Positions 48,308 to 62,109 of a stretch of 64,000 nucleotides of DNA are shown piece by piece; positions within the stretch are counted from its first letter, which is position 1; each line of letters opens with the position of its first letter. Position numbers and translations under genes: made by a program. The stretch is from Ophthalmolycus amberensis. Lineage: Eukaryota > Chordata > Actinopteri > Perciformes > Zoarcidae. The stretch is from positions 1,664,001 through 1,728,000 of the forward strand of contig JAFEUB010001171.1 of assembly GCA_024529925.1 (NCBI GenBank), written 5' to 3'. The notes beneath the pieces are model-generated. The model had not been told where the DNA came from. It saw nothing but the letters and a program-made list of their open reading frames with translations, and did no database searches.

Positions 48308-51277
48308 ATGAGCGACAAATCAACAAACGTGTCTGAGGTGGAGGACCACATTTCTCTGAAGTATGACATCAAGAAGAGACTTGGAAAAGGGGTGAGTGAC
48401 CTTTGTCCTTCATTTACTGGATTTCATGGAAATGGAAGCTAATTTATCCCAGGCTGTACAATATAATCACAATAATAACTTGTCTGAGTTTTGTGAGTTA
48501 CTAAACAGTTTCAATGCTGTTTTGACAAACACCCCTCTTTCCATAAATGCTCTCTCGATCTGTACATTCATAGTTGACCACATCTTTAAGCCCCTTCTGT
48601 ACTTAAGCCATGAGAAACAATGAGAAATTCCTGAAATTATCCAGACTTAAGATCCTAAATACCAGTGTTGTAAGCAAGGGCTTTATTTACTTTGGCAGGA
48701 CAAACTCTTTCCTTGCAGATCAGCTGATGTGTGAGGACACTTGTTCCCTTTAGAGCCCTTTGTTTTTCTCTCCACTGTACAGTTGCCACAGCACTAAAAA
48801 CAGCATGGTTTCTCTGGACTGTCCCCAGAGACTCACAAATTGCTGCTATGTTTGCGATGGCCAGGTGGTAACTATCACGTAGACACGTCATATTGGCTAA
48901 CTAGACATATGAGGGCCTGTGAGTCATGTTACAGAGCCAGCTAACTGTTGTGATACAGGCACCCTATGCAGTGATGCTTTAGGGAGCCAAGCCATAATGA
49001 GCAGCACTGTGCTAATTGGCTTTACATGGTCATAAACTACTTTTTCAGTTGCAAAAAATTGCTAAATTGTTCTGAAGAAACTGTGTTTTGTTTTGAAACC
49101 CAATTCGTGATGCAACTGTCCATCGCAATCTCTTCTTTTGGAGCTGGGGTTTGAATCTGATCCACTTCCCCCAGTGACAGTGCTGCTCCTTGTGTCTCTA
49201 CAATAACAGTGTGCTCTGATGCCCTGCTTCACTGCTGCCTATGTTATGCTTGACTTCTCTGCCTTCATCAGCACCTTGACTCTCCCTTCCCCGTTGAGGC
49301 TAGCTACCATTGAGGATGCCGAGGTCATGTCTTCACCTTTTCCTATTGGAATATGTTGCTCAGAAGTGCAGTTAAAAGTTATACATAACATGTTTTAAAA
49401 GGCATGTACCAATATCTTGGTGTGCCTAGATCAGACATTTCTTGTGCCAAGGAAAAATACAACCAGGTAACCTCTTGGTCCTACAACTATTTTAAATGGC
49501 TCCGAAAAAGATATAACTGTTAAATGAATTCAACATCGGTGAATAGAATACATTAGAAAATGTTGCAGAATTTCAGATCTCTATTATCTGGAGATGGAGC
49601 AGCTGCATTGACTTATGACCTCAGTATTTCTTAATTCCTGCTACAGCCCTGACACCAGTGTTTCCCCAATTAATTTTTCTATATTTTTGTGCCTGGTTGA
49701 CATCCTGAATGTAAAATTATATTGATGCGTCACAGAATATAAGGCACCTATTACATGGAGAAGAGGTGACCTGATGTGACCTGATGTGTTACCAGTATGT
49801 TGTATCGCTCTCAGGCCTATGGCATCGTATGGAAAGCAGTTGACAGACAGACGGGCGAGATCGTGGCTGTGAAGAAGATCTTTGATGCCTTCAGGAACAG
49901 GACAGATGCCCAGGTGTGTGCTTGATGTGTCCACTATAAGTGACCGTGAAGTAAAGTCATTATTGTAACCTTTTAACTTTATTCAAATCATTTTGTGTAT
50001 AGCAAATTATTTGATAATTGTCCCGCAGTGGTTCCCAAATTTGCTCCCTTGCCTGTTTGAATAGAAAGACGAGTTTGGCAAATGATTAAACAGAAGAGGC
50101 TTGTGTGTGCCTAGTTCATGGCTGCGTGTCGCTTGCAGATTTAATATCCTAATTGTAATTTCTTTCGTTTTGCAGCGGACATTCAGGGAAATCATGTTCC
50201 TCCAGGTAACAATAATAGTTGTGAAGCACATATCAACTGACTGTCTTAATTCAAATCCCAAAGACTGTAAGGTTAATAATCTGAGCCCCACTTCTCGACA
50301 TTTGGTTTCCATAATATCTGTCTTTGTCCAGTTTCTTTCATAATGTACAATATATTGGGGAGACTTCATGATAAACAGTGATTGTTGTGTCTGAGATTAC
50401 TGCTCCTTACTCCTTAGTCAGGGAATGACCTCCATCGCCAATTCAGCAAAAAACATACCCACAACAAAATGGAAGTTCCCTTTATACTCCTTTTTACAAA
50501 CACTTTTACAGGTAAAATAGCTGCATTCGTTAAAAGTCTGCTCCACTGATACAGTAGTTGTACCATGGCCCCTCCTACTCTGGCAGACAGAGTTTATTTT
50601 TCCGTGACTGTTTCATCACAGTTCATTGCTTTATCAACAAGCTAAACCGATTTTGCAGCTGTTCAGTTAACTGTGTGAAAACCATTGAGCAACGACACTG
50701 CTGGTACGGCGTGTTAAACAATGGACAGTAACAAACCTCAACGTTAATGTTATCGCGAAGGAGATTGACAATGCAGCAATGTACGTGTCGAACATGGCTT
50801 CATATCAACACATTCCTGTTTAATTCTTAATCCGCTGACCTACATTCATGTGACCTTAGACTGTACCTCTGCCCGCTAATCAGCTGTTGTCATCTTCCAA
50901 TGAAATTCCAGTGTTATACTAATGGGGTTTATCGTGACCATTATATAACCTCTGTTTATACTTTATCTTTATTATTATTTATTATGGGTCAAACAACAGA
51001 AGCTAGAGCCCTGGCTTTCTATGTGTCTGGTTTCTGGAACTAAAAATCTAAATTCTGTGTTCAGGAGTTTGGCGATCATCCCAACATCGTCCGACTTCTA
51101 GATGTCGTCAGAGCTCAAAATGATAAAGACATATACCTCATCTTTGAATATATGGGTGAGTGTTTTTTGTACACAAACATAGCTTCAAACAATAATCGTT
51201 AACCAGCAATGACACATCAGCATGGCGAAGAGTAAGGCTGCTGTGGTTGTTAGCAGTTTAACTTTGCACTGAAAAGG

Positions 51278-51315
<38 letters not shown>

Positions 51316-54300
51316 GTTTCTGCTTCCTTTGGCTGGCTGCACTGTCTTTACTGCTGAGTCCACAGATTGGCCTCCCCCTCTCTGCAGTCTAATCCATGAC
51401 TGTACACCAGCATCCAGCACAGACCTCCACTGTTTCTCTCAGGAATTTTTATTTTCGGGACTTGGTTTTAAAATCATTGTGAAATTATGGAGGATCACGT
51501 GTTCGGCAGCTCTATGCCAAAATCACAAATAACTGATGAAGATTTATGATTCAATCATTGGTAGATGTTAGTGTGACGGTCACATTGTCATACTTTTTTT
51601 TTTGTACTTTGTACCAGATACCGACCTGCATGCAGTGATAAAGAAAGGCACCCTACTGAAGGACATCCACAAACGTTATGTGATGTACCAGCTCCTCAAA
51701 GCCATCAAATACCTGCATTCAGGAAATGTTATCCACAGGGACCAAAAGGTATGCTAGGTAGACAGTATATTAGTCCATTAATCCATTAGTATTTAAAGTA
51801 TGTTTTTTGGAATTCGAAAACATATCACAGTTAAAAAATGAGTCCTTATTTCTATTTAAAGAAATCCAACTTAAATACCGGCATTGTACTTGTACCCTCA
51901 CGGTATCACATGTTAATGATGTCCTTTATCTTTGTTTGTGGTTGCTTCTTACTTAATTAATCAAGTCACTGTTTGGGTTTTGATGTCTGAAAATATCGTG
52001 AAAAGTAGTGCAAGTCACAATTTCCTAGAGCCCAGGTTGAGCTCCTAAAATAGCTTGTTTTGGTCGACCAACAGTCCAAAACCTAAAGCTTTTCTGTCTT
52101 ATGCTGATATAAAATCCAGAACATTGTTAATTATTTCAGCTGTAATGTAAATCGAAGCAACTATGTACCAAATACTGTTTTCACGTAATCACATTCACTA
52201 ACACCTGCAGAAGTCTGCAGGAAATCTGCTGACATGTTTAAACAAAATGGCCTCTGACCCTAGAGACTAGAATTTCATCCCTCCTTCTCTCCTATAACAC
52301 CTCTTTTCACTCCTCGGGAGATTTCTGTTTTCATACCCGGGTCGAGGGGCTCGATTTGACCTCTCTGTGAAAACCGAACTATTATTGTCCCTGTGAAGAG
52401 TGTTTCTCTTGTCTGTGTTTCCCACAGCCATCCAATGTGCTGCTGGACACTGACTGTGTAGTCAAGCTGTGTGATTTCGGCTTGGCCAGATCCCTCAATC
52501 AGATCCAAGAGGACAGCGGGAATCCAGCACTGACGGAGTACGTGGCGACGCGGTGGTACCGAGCTCCTGAGATCCTGCTGGGATCCACGAGGTATCAACT
52601 GGGATGTGCATGTGTTAGTCAGTATCTGTGCCACATCTTCTTGTTGTCCTCTTTCTTCACAGCAGTGGATTTAACAACGATGAAGAAGGTGACATTAAAA
52701 CATTTTAATTCAAGGGACAAAATGTTTCTGTGGAAAGTAAGTTATGAGTGTTGCAGACTGTAAGAGGAGTGCATATTATCCAAAGGTACACTAAAGGTGT
52801 GGACATGTGGAGCCTCGGCTGTATCCTGGGAGAGATGCTGCTGGGAAAAGCCCTGTTCCCCGGGACATCCACCATCAACCAGATAGAGAAGATCATGAGC
52901 GTCATACCACACCCCAGCCCAGAAGGTAATTAAAGAACTCCGCATGAAAGTCATTTAAACCCCTTACACGTTACTTTTAGTAATGGGCTGCATTAATCAC
53001 TATTAATAAGTATTAAATGTGATTTAACTTTCAGATATTCTCGCAATCAAGTCTGAATACGGATCCTCTGTCATTCAGAAAATGTTACTGAAGTAAGAAA
53101 ATCTTCTTTTATGTTGTGAAAATCCTGCAGAACACAGCACATGTTAACAATGAAAGAGGTTGCTTTTGTATGTGTAGCCTACTTGTAAATATAAATAACC
53201 AACAATGCATCTGTTGAATTTCACTCAGTCAGCTCACATGGATTACTTTTTCCATCCATCCATCCATCCATTTTCCTCCGCTTATCCGGGGTCGGGTCGC
53301 GGTGGCAGGATTACTTTGTTAATATGTAAATACAGAGTGTGCACAGTTGCTGGTGGCATAGAGCTAGTTTTGTGAGTGATAATAACAAATGTCCTCCCCT
53401 CCACTGGGAAGACTGCCGGGGGTCTGATTACAGTACATTCTCAGAGAGCAGTAGTTATTGTGGAGATGCAGTGGCAAAGCAAAATCATGAGCTGTAATGA
53501 CAGCTTTAAAAGACCACCTTGTTGAAATGGGTGTGTTGGATATGAGCAATCACGCTTGCTATATTTCCGATCTTTGGACAGAAGGGTTTGTAAACAGCAA
53601 ATATCTGTCTGTACTTTAAAAGGAAAAGTATTGGTATTTTTGTATCTTTTACTCTCAAACTCAAATTTGATCTGATATTTTCAATCAAATCTCCTGTCTC
53701 CATATGTGAAAGAAGTTCTCCAATCAAAAAACTGTTAGTTGTCGTAGATATGGTTGCATTGTGGGTAATGTAGGTGTCAAGTTTTGACAAGGAAGTCAAA
53801 TTCATGGAATAGAAAAAATCGATATCTCTTGTTCTGCTGCATCGAGTTTTATACTTTAAAAAAACAAACCTTAACAATGTTATTCTGTTACAGCAGAATG
53901 CTAAATCTCTGCCGTACCCTTTAAAACATCTCCCTTCCTTCCTTCACCAGACCACAGGTGCCTTTGGAGGATCTTCTCCAGCCCTCTGTGTCTCCTGATG
54001 CTCTGGACCTGTTGAGAGGTTTGCTGGTTTTCAACCCAGACAAGCGGCTGACTGCTGAGCAAGCCCTCCAACACCCTTATGTAGCCAGGTATATTTGAGA
54101 TGTCTTTTTATTCTGTTCTCTTTAGTGTGCTTAGGTGAACAGTAAATGTCCTGTATGTTTTGCTGCATAGATCGAGTTTATAGAGATGAATATTTGATAA
54201 GTGATAGCACTTTATTACCACTAAGTGCTATGATTTATCCATATTTGTGTTTTCTGTCTCTGGAGGTTTCATAATCCAGCCAAGGAGCCAGCTCTTAACT

Positions 54301-56163
54301 ATGATGTAGTGCTAACAGTGGATGATGATGTACAATTATCTGTGGTTCAGTACCGCAACCAACTTTATGAGGTAAAAAAACAAAAAAGTGTCATAAATGT
54401 TGGCAACATTGAATTTAATCTTTACCATATTACATAACAGTGTATTGCAAAAATTATATGCTTTTGACCTGATCACACAGGTTAAACCTAATTGTCCTCT
54501 TTACCTGCAGATGATGCTGGAGAGGAGAACTAATCAGGGGGTGCTGAGGCTGATCCACCCAAAAGATGGAGGCTGTGTCAGTAGCACTGAGAAGACCAAA
54601 GTGAAGGATGGAGTAGAGAAGGGCGCAGTGGCAGCGGATGGGGACGAAGATCATGAGGGGAAAACGCAACATGAAAAGACAAACCACGAGCCTTCACATG
54701 TCACTAAACCTGGAACTGTGGATGTGTCAGCTCCTCCCGCTGTAGAGAAGACGAGTCCGTTATCTGGCGCTTGCTTGGGAAAACTCACATATAACCCCAT
54801 CACACATGCCCCAAGTATGTCTGACTTTTATTTGTTCCAGGGATGGGTATCAAAATTCAATACTTTTTTGGTACTGATCAAAATATGTTCGTAACACAGA
54901 GAGAAAAAGAAGACTGAGTGTTCTGTGTATTATCACAATATCTCAGCCATTAGAAAATTTGAAGACAAAAAAAAAAGAATGCTATCAGTTAAATTTATCT
55001 TTAGCTTTGTTTATTGTGTGTTTTGTCTCTTTTTCTGGTCAACGATTCATTCAAAATAGGTTTGTAGGGAGGTAGAAAGAGTCTGTCATGCTATATATAA
55101 CATATTTTGAGAGGTGCTGGATTATTTACACAATATTATCAAATGTGTATTATCAAAGTGGTATCAATATTTAATTTTTTTATATTGTGTTTGTTGTCAA
55201 TAACAGTACATTGCTACAACCCTTGATATCAGTAGAGCAACTCAGGTTTCGTATCAGCCCTGATTTCCATGCCATTACATATCTAAACTGAACAATACAT
55301 GTATTTCACATGCATCCCTCAAACACAGTACACATCCACACACTCTCAGGTTGAAAACAACAACTCTTTTCTTCATTCAGATGGTTTTGTTAGGAGTCCA
55401 ACTGGTCCTCCTCATTGCTACCCCTCCACCTCAGCCAGCAGGAAACTAATGGGACAGACCAGTAATGGAGGTGCAACAACATCACCCACAGAGGGCGCCA
55501 ACACTAATGTAGTAAGCAACAGACCTCAGCTCAGTTTTGTTTTCTCTAGCTGTGATGTAATCTAGTTTCGTTTTTGCCTTCTTGCATTCTCTCCTGCTCG
55601 TGATGTTACTGTGGCTTCGGCCTGTAAGCTGCTCTGTCTCTTGTTTCTACCTTCACTAGTCCATGGACCACATTCTCCAGCGTGGTCGCTCAGCCAACGT
55701 GGCCCATAACCGCTCCTTCTCCTTGACCCTAAACCAAACCCACAACAACCCGCTGGTTCGCAAGGATGAGCCGTCCCTGTCCTCTGGGCTGTGCGTCACA
55801 TCAGCACGCCTGGTTAGTACGCCACATCTCAGGACGTGTACAATATAACTCAATGCCAGGATGCAATTTCAGGCTAATAACATGACAATACATATTAAAG
55901 ATATATGGACATGGACTTTACTGAGATGGAATGGCTGTCGTGGCTTGTCTAACTTTCTTCCCATGCAGAACCAGCGCTCCAACTCTCAGGTTCGAGAGGC
56001 TCGCCCACCGACACGGTTCAGCAAGAAAGTATTTCAGAGTAACTGTAACGTGGCAGCTGCAGGCGACCCTCGAGCCAAACTTGGCAGCTATTCCCAGGCC
56101 TATGGTACCATCAACAAGACTGATCTCGACAATCTGCTTCGAAGACGCCCTTACAACCAGTAA
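48308..56163 (+). CDS. mapk15: Mitogen-activated protein kinase 15 (ERK7/ERK8)
   Basis: Fourteen exons: 48308-48391, 49815-49913, 50176-50205, 51065-51155, 51618-51748, 52428-52591, 52786-52925, 53035-53092, 53951-54088, 54266-54371, 54511-54814, 55381-55511, 55660-55812, 55969-56163. They close in phase to 607 residues (human 544). The atypical MAP kinase MAPK15 autophosphorylates its TEY loop and acts in ciliogenesis, autophagy and genome stability. Seen directly: glycine loop GKGAYGIVW (26-34), Lys48 in VAVKK, catalytic HRDQK (141-145; Gln in place of the usual Leu is typical of ERK7/8), DFG 161-163 and TEY 181-183. After residue 312 there is a long disordered tail with SYSQAYGTI near the end, as in human. 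The site aligned with the human LC3-interacting YQMI reads YEMM here (346-349). It neighbours vps28 and grina as on human 8q24.3. Confidence 0.96.
51279..51312 (+). repeat. (GT)n microsatellite, mapk15 intron 4
   Basis: A pure GT tract of about 34 bases. Confidence 0.95.
53240..53317 (-). mobile_element. 5'-truncated LINE tail with 10-bp target-site duplication
   Basis: The core, CCATCCATCCATCCATTTTC then CTCCGCTTATCCGGGGTCGG and GTCGCGGTGGCA, is the reverse complement of a very common fish LINE 3' end. GGATTACTTT occurs on both sides (53240-53249 and 53308-53317). The insert is only about 58 bases, so it is severely 5'-truncated. It lies in the mapk15 intron after exon 53035-53092. Confidence 0.8.
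54838..55262. mobile_element. Candidate hAT-like non-autonomous element, mapk15 intron 11
   Basis: The segment starts CAGGGATGGGTATCAAAATT and ends CGTATCAGCCCTG, whose reverse complement begins CAGGGCTGATACG. The ends are thus weakly inverted. The opening resembles a repeat I have met in fish genomes. No clean 8-bp target duplication is visible. Confidence 0.38.
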
Positions 56164-56545
56164 TTGCTGTCATGTAACAAAGGGGCCAAACGAACTCACA
56201 AGATTTGCCTTCCACAAGGATGTTAGACACGAGGCAAGCTGAAAGAGAACTTGGCAAATTACATGATTTTTCATGTTAATCTATGTAGCTAATGAGCTAC
56301 AGGCTAAATGGTTTATGCCCATTAAGCCTGTTGGTTTCTGATGGACACATGATAATTGTAAAATATGCAAATAGGTGTTTGAAATTGATTGATGCAATAA
56401 TAAATTGTTTTTCATGTGAATGCAGCAGCAATAAGCCTACTTGTTCCTATAATGTGTACAGAAAGAAAAGCATTAGTGTTTCTTGAACCCAGTGTGTAAT
56501 GTTTAACAGACATGGATGAACGTGGCAATAAACGTTTAATAATAA

Positions 56546-56783
56546 ACAGAGGTGGAAATACTCAGATCCTTGCTTTTTACTTGAAATATTGTCTACTTTG
56601 ACCTCTTTGAGCCTCAAACCTTTATTTATATTATCTAAAATGAATTGTATCTTGAAGTCTTGAGGAAAATCTCTCTTTGGTGGAACTGCTAACAACTCAT
56701 AGACATCTGAGACATGTCGAGGGGCCTCAAGGAGACACTGCTTTTTGTAAGAGGTCACAAGCCAAAAAGCCTGGAAACCACTG
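56546..56783 (-). mobile_element. Dispersed teleost repeat fragment (hAT-like, 'cagtggtt' end)
   Basis: Read on the minus strand it begins near CCAGTGGTTTCCAGG, continues TTTTTGGCTTGTGACCTCTT, then GTTGTTAGCAGTTCCACCAA and GAGGCTCAAAGAGGTCAAAG. This order matches a family common in fish introns, recognised from memory. Confidence 0.5.
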
Positions 56784-56977
56784 GTTTAGTCTTAAACAAT
56801 GGCCGTATTTATAAGATTATCATGTGTTTTTATATCTAAAATTTGAATCTGAAAGGTGTCAGATAAATGTAGTGGAGTACAAAGTACTTGCCTGATATCA
56901 GACAGAATTGCAAAGTATTGACAGTAGAAGTGTAAAGTGATGGGATGGAAGAACATTGTTATACTACTAGGCTTCTT

Positions 56978-56978
<1 letters not shown>

Positions 56979-57075
<97 letters not shown>

Positions 57076-57078
57076 CAA
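56979..57078. repeat. (AT)n microsatellite ending in a perfect palindrome
   Basis: About 54 bases of AT are followed by TTGTGCCA (57033-57040), 30 bases of TA, and TGGCACAA (57071-57078). The last 46 bases are a perfect palindrome able to extrude as a cruciform. Confidence 0.95.
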
Positions 57079-57359
57079 CATAGCGCGAGTTATATTATTG
57101 TAATGTTTCGGACCTTTGCCCGAGGAGATTTTCTCAATCTGGACCTTTTGGAATTTTAGTTGAAGACCCCTGATCTAGATCCTTCGATCGCAGTATTTTG
57201 TTTGTCAAGCATGTGCAGAACTTTAACTGCACATCTCTCTCTCCCTCTCTCCCTCCCTCTCTCCCTCCCTCTCTCTCTCTCTCTCTCTTATATGACCATA
57301 ACGAAAGACACTGCGTCATTATGGCGGGAGCGCAGATAAATTGTGTCACTTTGTGAAGC

Positions 57360-57497
57360 ACGCGGAGATTCCCCACACACCACGTGACGACGTCGTGTGG
57401 TGTCGTCAGAGGTTCAGTTGTTCAGTCCGAGTCCAGAGACCAGGAGGAGGAGGAGGCAGCGCTAATGTCAGCAGACACTGACATAAACACAGTAAAG
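57360..57497 (+). promoter_or_regulatory. grina: Presumed grina promoter and 5' non-coding exon
   Basis: CCACGTGACGACGTCG near 57380 combines an E-box/CLEAR-like CACGTG with an ACGACGTCGT palindrome, like UPR and ATF elements. A GGA-rich stretch ends at GTAAAG|GTACGT, a donor at 57498 that pairs with the acceptor at 63370-63371. TMBIM3/GRINA is reported to respond to ER stress, which fits but does not prove such control. Confidence 0.45.
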
Positions 57498-60400
57498 GTA
57501 CGTGGGTTACACGTTTGCTGCGACTACGTTTGTGTGTTTATGTAGAAGCTGTTTTAAAATACATATGCTGGTTGTGCGGCTAGCAGGCTGCGGTTAGAGC
57601 ACCGCTCAGCATCCTGTCTGTCGTAACGTCAGCGAGACAGAAAGCGGTGAATTAATAACACAAACAGATGGTGTTAACTGTTAATTTCTACCGAGGTGGA
57701 TGCATTAAGCCACAAAGATGATACATTTTGCTTAAAAATAAGCTGACAAACAGATGCTCTCGGTGTCGCAGTGTGTGTGTCTGGTGAGGCCTAACGCTGC
57801 AGGTGCACTGTGAAAACGAGGCTCTGTGTTGCTGGTTCATGATTCTGGTCCTTTAAATAACCGTCATCCCTCTTTGATCCAGACTGGTGCATTTCGGTGT
57901 GTTTGTCAGTCACTATACATTGCATATAATTAATATAACGTTATGTGGTTAGGGTTAGGAGGTTAGTAAATGATTTACATTTTTATTTTTTAAGAATTTA
58001 TCAAGCTAAAAAAAACATTCAGTGGTTCCAGCTTCTCAAATGTAAGGATTTACTACTTGTGTTTCTGTGTAAACTTCATTTCTATGATCACAAACTAAAT
58101 ATTTGTTAGAATTTAATACAGTCAATATAGTGACAGACATTTCTCACTATATTCTGACATTTAGTTGACCAAACAATCTATTAATTAGTTTAATGAATGA
58201 TTTGTATGTCAATCGATAATAAAAGCAACTGTTAGTTGCAGCTATATATATTTCTTAGCTTTTCTTTGATTTCAATGATATAATCTATTTTAATTACAAT
58301 CATTTATGCTTCATACTGTAATTAAACAGGATTGTACATTTTACAAAAATAATATTTTGTATTAATAAGATAACAAGCTAGCAGATCCTTTCACTTACCT
58401 AGAGCTAGTAGTGGTATATCTAACGTTTATGTCATGAAATAAAAATGTATTATGGCTAAACTATTACTCCATTAACTGATTAGTTAATAAGACAACCGTT
58501 TTGATAAGAGATTAATCATTGAAGTCATTTTAAATAAAAAAGGGCCAGTGTCAGATGTCAGGACTTTTCTCTGATTTATATTATTTTAACTGAATTTATT
58601 TTGGACTGTTGGTCAAACATTACAAGGCATGTAAAGACACCCCCTTGGGCTGTGATGGAAACTTTTTACAATGTTCTGACATTTTACAGACCAAACCATA
58701 TATTGATCAATCAAGAAGAATGTGCTAATTAATCGGTTATGAAAATGATCATTAGTTGCAACCCTAATATTGTTTTGTAGTCAATTGAAAAACTGCTCTT
58801 TGATGAAATAACGAGACCTGTTTGTTTTTTGGCTAACCAATAAATGACATGCTTGGAATAGATGCAATATTATAACAACAATATTAATGGTACGATATTA
58901 CCCATATCCTTCTATGTCAGGCCTTCTCCATGATTAATCCACACATCTCCAAATATATGCTGTCTCCATTAGCCAAAAGCTGTCCTTTGCTATGTACAGT
59001 CTAGACCCCATATTACACTAAATTAATTAACATTGAGGATAAGTGTGTTTTAATTACACTTCTGTTCTGTTTGGTAAGAGTTCGATTTTCAAGGATCAGT
59101 TGGTTTATATTGACAAATATAAGACAAGATCAATAATAATATAGCTGAGTTATTTTGCTAACGTCACTTCCTGCAATTGCCAACTACGTACACTATAATA
59201 ATAACTGATTTCAGCTCTAAGCTAGTGATGAGTTAGCTGTGCTTTGTTATATGCAGTGGACAGTGTGTTGTCACCAGGAAAAATAACAAATTTCTTCTTA
59301 CAACAAGATACTTCCAGCAACATATAGGTCCTGTTATTACAACATGACAGCTTATTTATATTGATTCAACAAGAAAACGTTATCCTTTTAATAATGTGAC
59401 ATTTTGAACTGAGAAACTTAAAAATGTGTTACAACAAGATAAACTGGTACACACTTTTACGTTGTAATGAGTTATCATGAAGAATAAATGAGAATCCTTT
59501 CACTATGGTTGCAGTATGTCACCATACTATGCTAATCTACCATCTGTCACAAGGTGAGGCGTCTGCAGGTTTGACGTAGCAAGAGCTGCTGACACGGCGC
59601 GTTACAATGACAACAATCTTGCCAGAGTGCTGCATCGGCTGGCAGAAAGGCAGCGACTCGGTGGGGGATTTATCCACCAGGTGGTCCTAATGGCGCTTTG
59701 AGGAGTTAGATTCAAATTCAGCTGCATCTGACACTGCAAACAGTGTTTGAAAAACAACCTCATGACACTTTTATTTCTGATATCACTCGGTGATAGTTCT
59801 ACATGTTGGTTTAAAGTATTGCATATCAAAAGTTTTACACTTGATCTTTAAAACAAGTGGTATTTTCATTTTATCCAAGTCATCCTCCATCAAAGATCGC
59901 AACTTCTCATTTTTAACGTGTTGAGGCGGCACGGATTTGAACACACGAACCTCTGTATAGGCCCCACTGCTTTTTGTGTTTCCTGGTGTTGCTTTGGTAT
60001 GCACATATGTTGTATGCGAGTTTGTGGAGGTATTGTGTTAGCCCCCCCCCCCCCCCTTAACCTAATTCCCCCAGCGATAGCTATCAGCAGATAGTGGCAC
60101 TGTCCTTATCCATCTAGCGTCGGAGCGTCTCTCCTAAGAGGATTTGAAATCACCCACGTAATGCTTGTAAAGCTGAACACAAACTGTGCCTCAAACTGAT
60201 TCACCCCTCTCTGGAAAAAAAGAGACTGTATTCACAATATTCACTTTCACCACATACGCGGAAGTGAAACTATTGTGGTCGTTGAATTAACCTTGTGTGG
60301 CTGGCAGACAGGGCGCTGACTGTTAATGTGCTTTACTGAAGAGCCTTGATATTGTTTTCTTCGAGAAAGACCAGCGTTATTTATTTATTCATTTACTCTC

Positions 60401-62109
60401 TTTGTTTAGTTATTTACACTTTTTGACTATTAAATCAAGTAGTTTTTAAGCGATTACAGCTCCATGTATCAGAGGAGAAGACCGAGTTGACCTAGCTCAT
60501 GCACATTTCTGATATTCTCTTCACTCTGTGGTGTGTTACTATGAAGTAATCCATCATACACAGATAACAGGCTCCAAGAAATCACTTATGTTGACTTACA
60601 TGACTTATTTAGGAATATGAATAAGGACTGGGGAATAATTCAATTATTTTTTACAATTATACTTTGATGATATTGTCATTATCATGTTATCATTCTAGAA
60701 ATGTCTGTTATCGAAACTTATAAATCACAAGTTGTAACCATAGATTAATTAAGTTGATGATAAATTATAATAAGCTGACGAAAGTGATAATAAACTAATA
60801 TCTTTGAGCTTTGCACTGTTGGTTGAAACAAAAAAGAGGCAATTTGATGACATCACCTTGAGCGTAAAGATTTTTAATAGACCAAACACTAATTTATATG
60901 AATGGAAAAAGACATGGAGCACAGTTTGTTGCTTTGTACATCGCTATGATTCTTTTACATGTGATCTCAGCCTGATATCCCAGCGCTTCGAGTTCACAGT
61001 TACAAACTTAAATGCTTTACATGAACATTGGACAGGGAGGGGTCACATGCCTTGACGATGTGTGTCACATCAGTTAAGGACTCATGGGTTATTCAGTTAC
61101 ATCGCTGTGTTCGGTCAGACGCCAGATGTCCTCCGTCTTTGTGTGACGCAAGCAAACGAAACCTCAGTTGTGTTACAGAATGACTGAGTCGGATGTTTGT
61201 CATTTCAGGTCAAGAGAGGGATCCTTTATGATAAAATTGACTGCAGTGCAAACATTTCCATCATGGATAAATTCATTTTCTCAAGTAATTCAACAGAATT
61301 GCTGCACTCTGTGTGTACTATATGCCCCCTCCCCCCCCTTACACAACCATTGTTGTCCGGAAAGCCGGGGGGGGGGGGGGATTTGGCGCTCCTCAGATGA
61401 TGATTGTAATCTGTTATGATCTTAATGGAGACGCTCCGTATGTAGCGGCCATGTTTGTCTGCAGTCTCTCGTTGCACTGTCCCCGTGATGGGCAGACAGA
61501 CGTCATGAGGACACACTCTGGAGTCTGGCTGCATCTACCAGGGAGAAATAGAGCAGTGTTGCATAACGCTCACTGTGTGGCCTAGAAAGAGGGGAGGCGA
61601 AAGACAGAGCGAGTGTGAGAACGCTGGATGTTTAGCTTTCTGTTTGTACTCATGTATTTATATTTATATGGTTGTGTGTGAGTGTGAAAGATATAGCATA
61701 AGGAGGACTGAGACTGTGTTTGCTTGTGTTTGCATATGCATGCATGATTTAAACAACTGTACTGTCTATCAACACTGAAGTTTGTCCGCTGCAGACTGAG
61801 CCTTTGGTGGCTCATCTCTTTTTCTATTGTTTTCCTCCTGATCCCTCACAGCCTAGTTTTCGCTCTCAAAGGCCCCGTGTTCCTTGCAAGTTTCAGCATC
61901 AATGACAGTTTTTTTTCTGGGTTTGTCCTCAACAGGACCATGTGAAGACCAATCGCATTTGATTTGTATCTGTAGAGTTTTAGCAGAAACAAATCAACCC
62001 AGAAAAGGAATGTAAAACAGCTGCATTGTGCTGTAGTCCTCACTACCTCTGTCCTCTTTTGCTGCAACATTGTTTGATTGCCAGTCACCTTTTTAATCAG
62101 GGATATGCA

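Larger units (their letters stand above)
56164..57390. other. Intergenic mapk15-grina, repeat-rich
   Basis: The segment holds the probable mapk15 3'UTR (AATAAA near 56398 and 56526), a dispersed repeat (56546-56783), an AT microsatellite with a palindrome (56980-57078), a hAT-like end near 57158-57172 and CT-rich sequence at 57235-57288. No exon is supported. Confidence 0.5.

Noticed and set aside
59920..59975. tRNA T-arm-like motif on the minus strand (GTTCAAATCC)
   Set aside because: No acceptor stem, D-arm or anticodon arm can be built. At best it is a B box of a decayed SINE.
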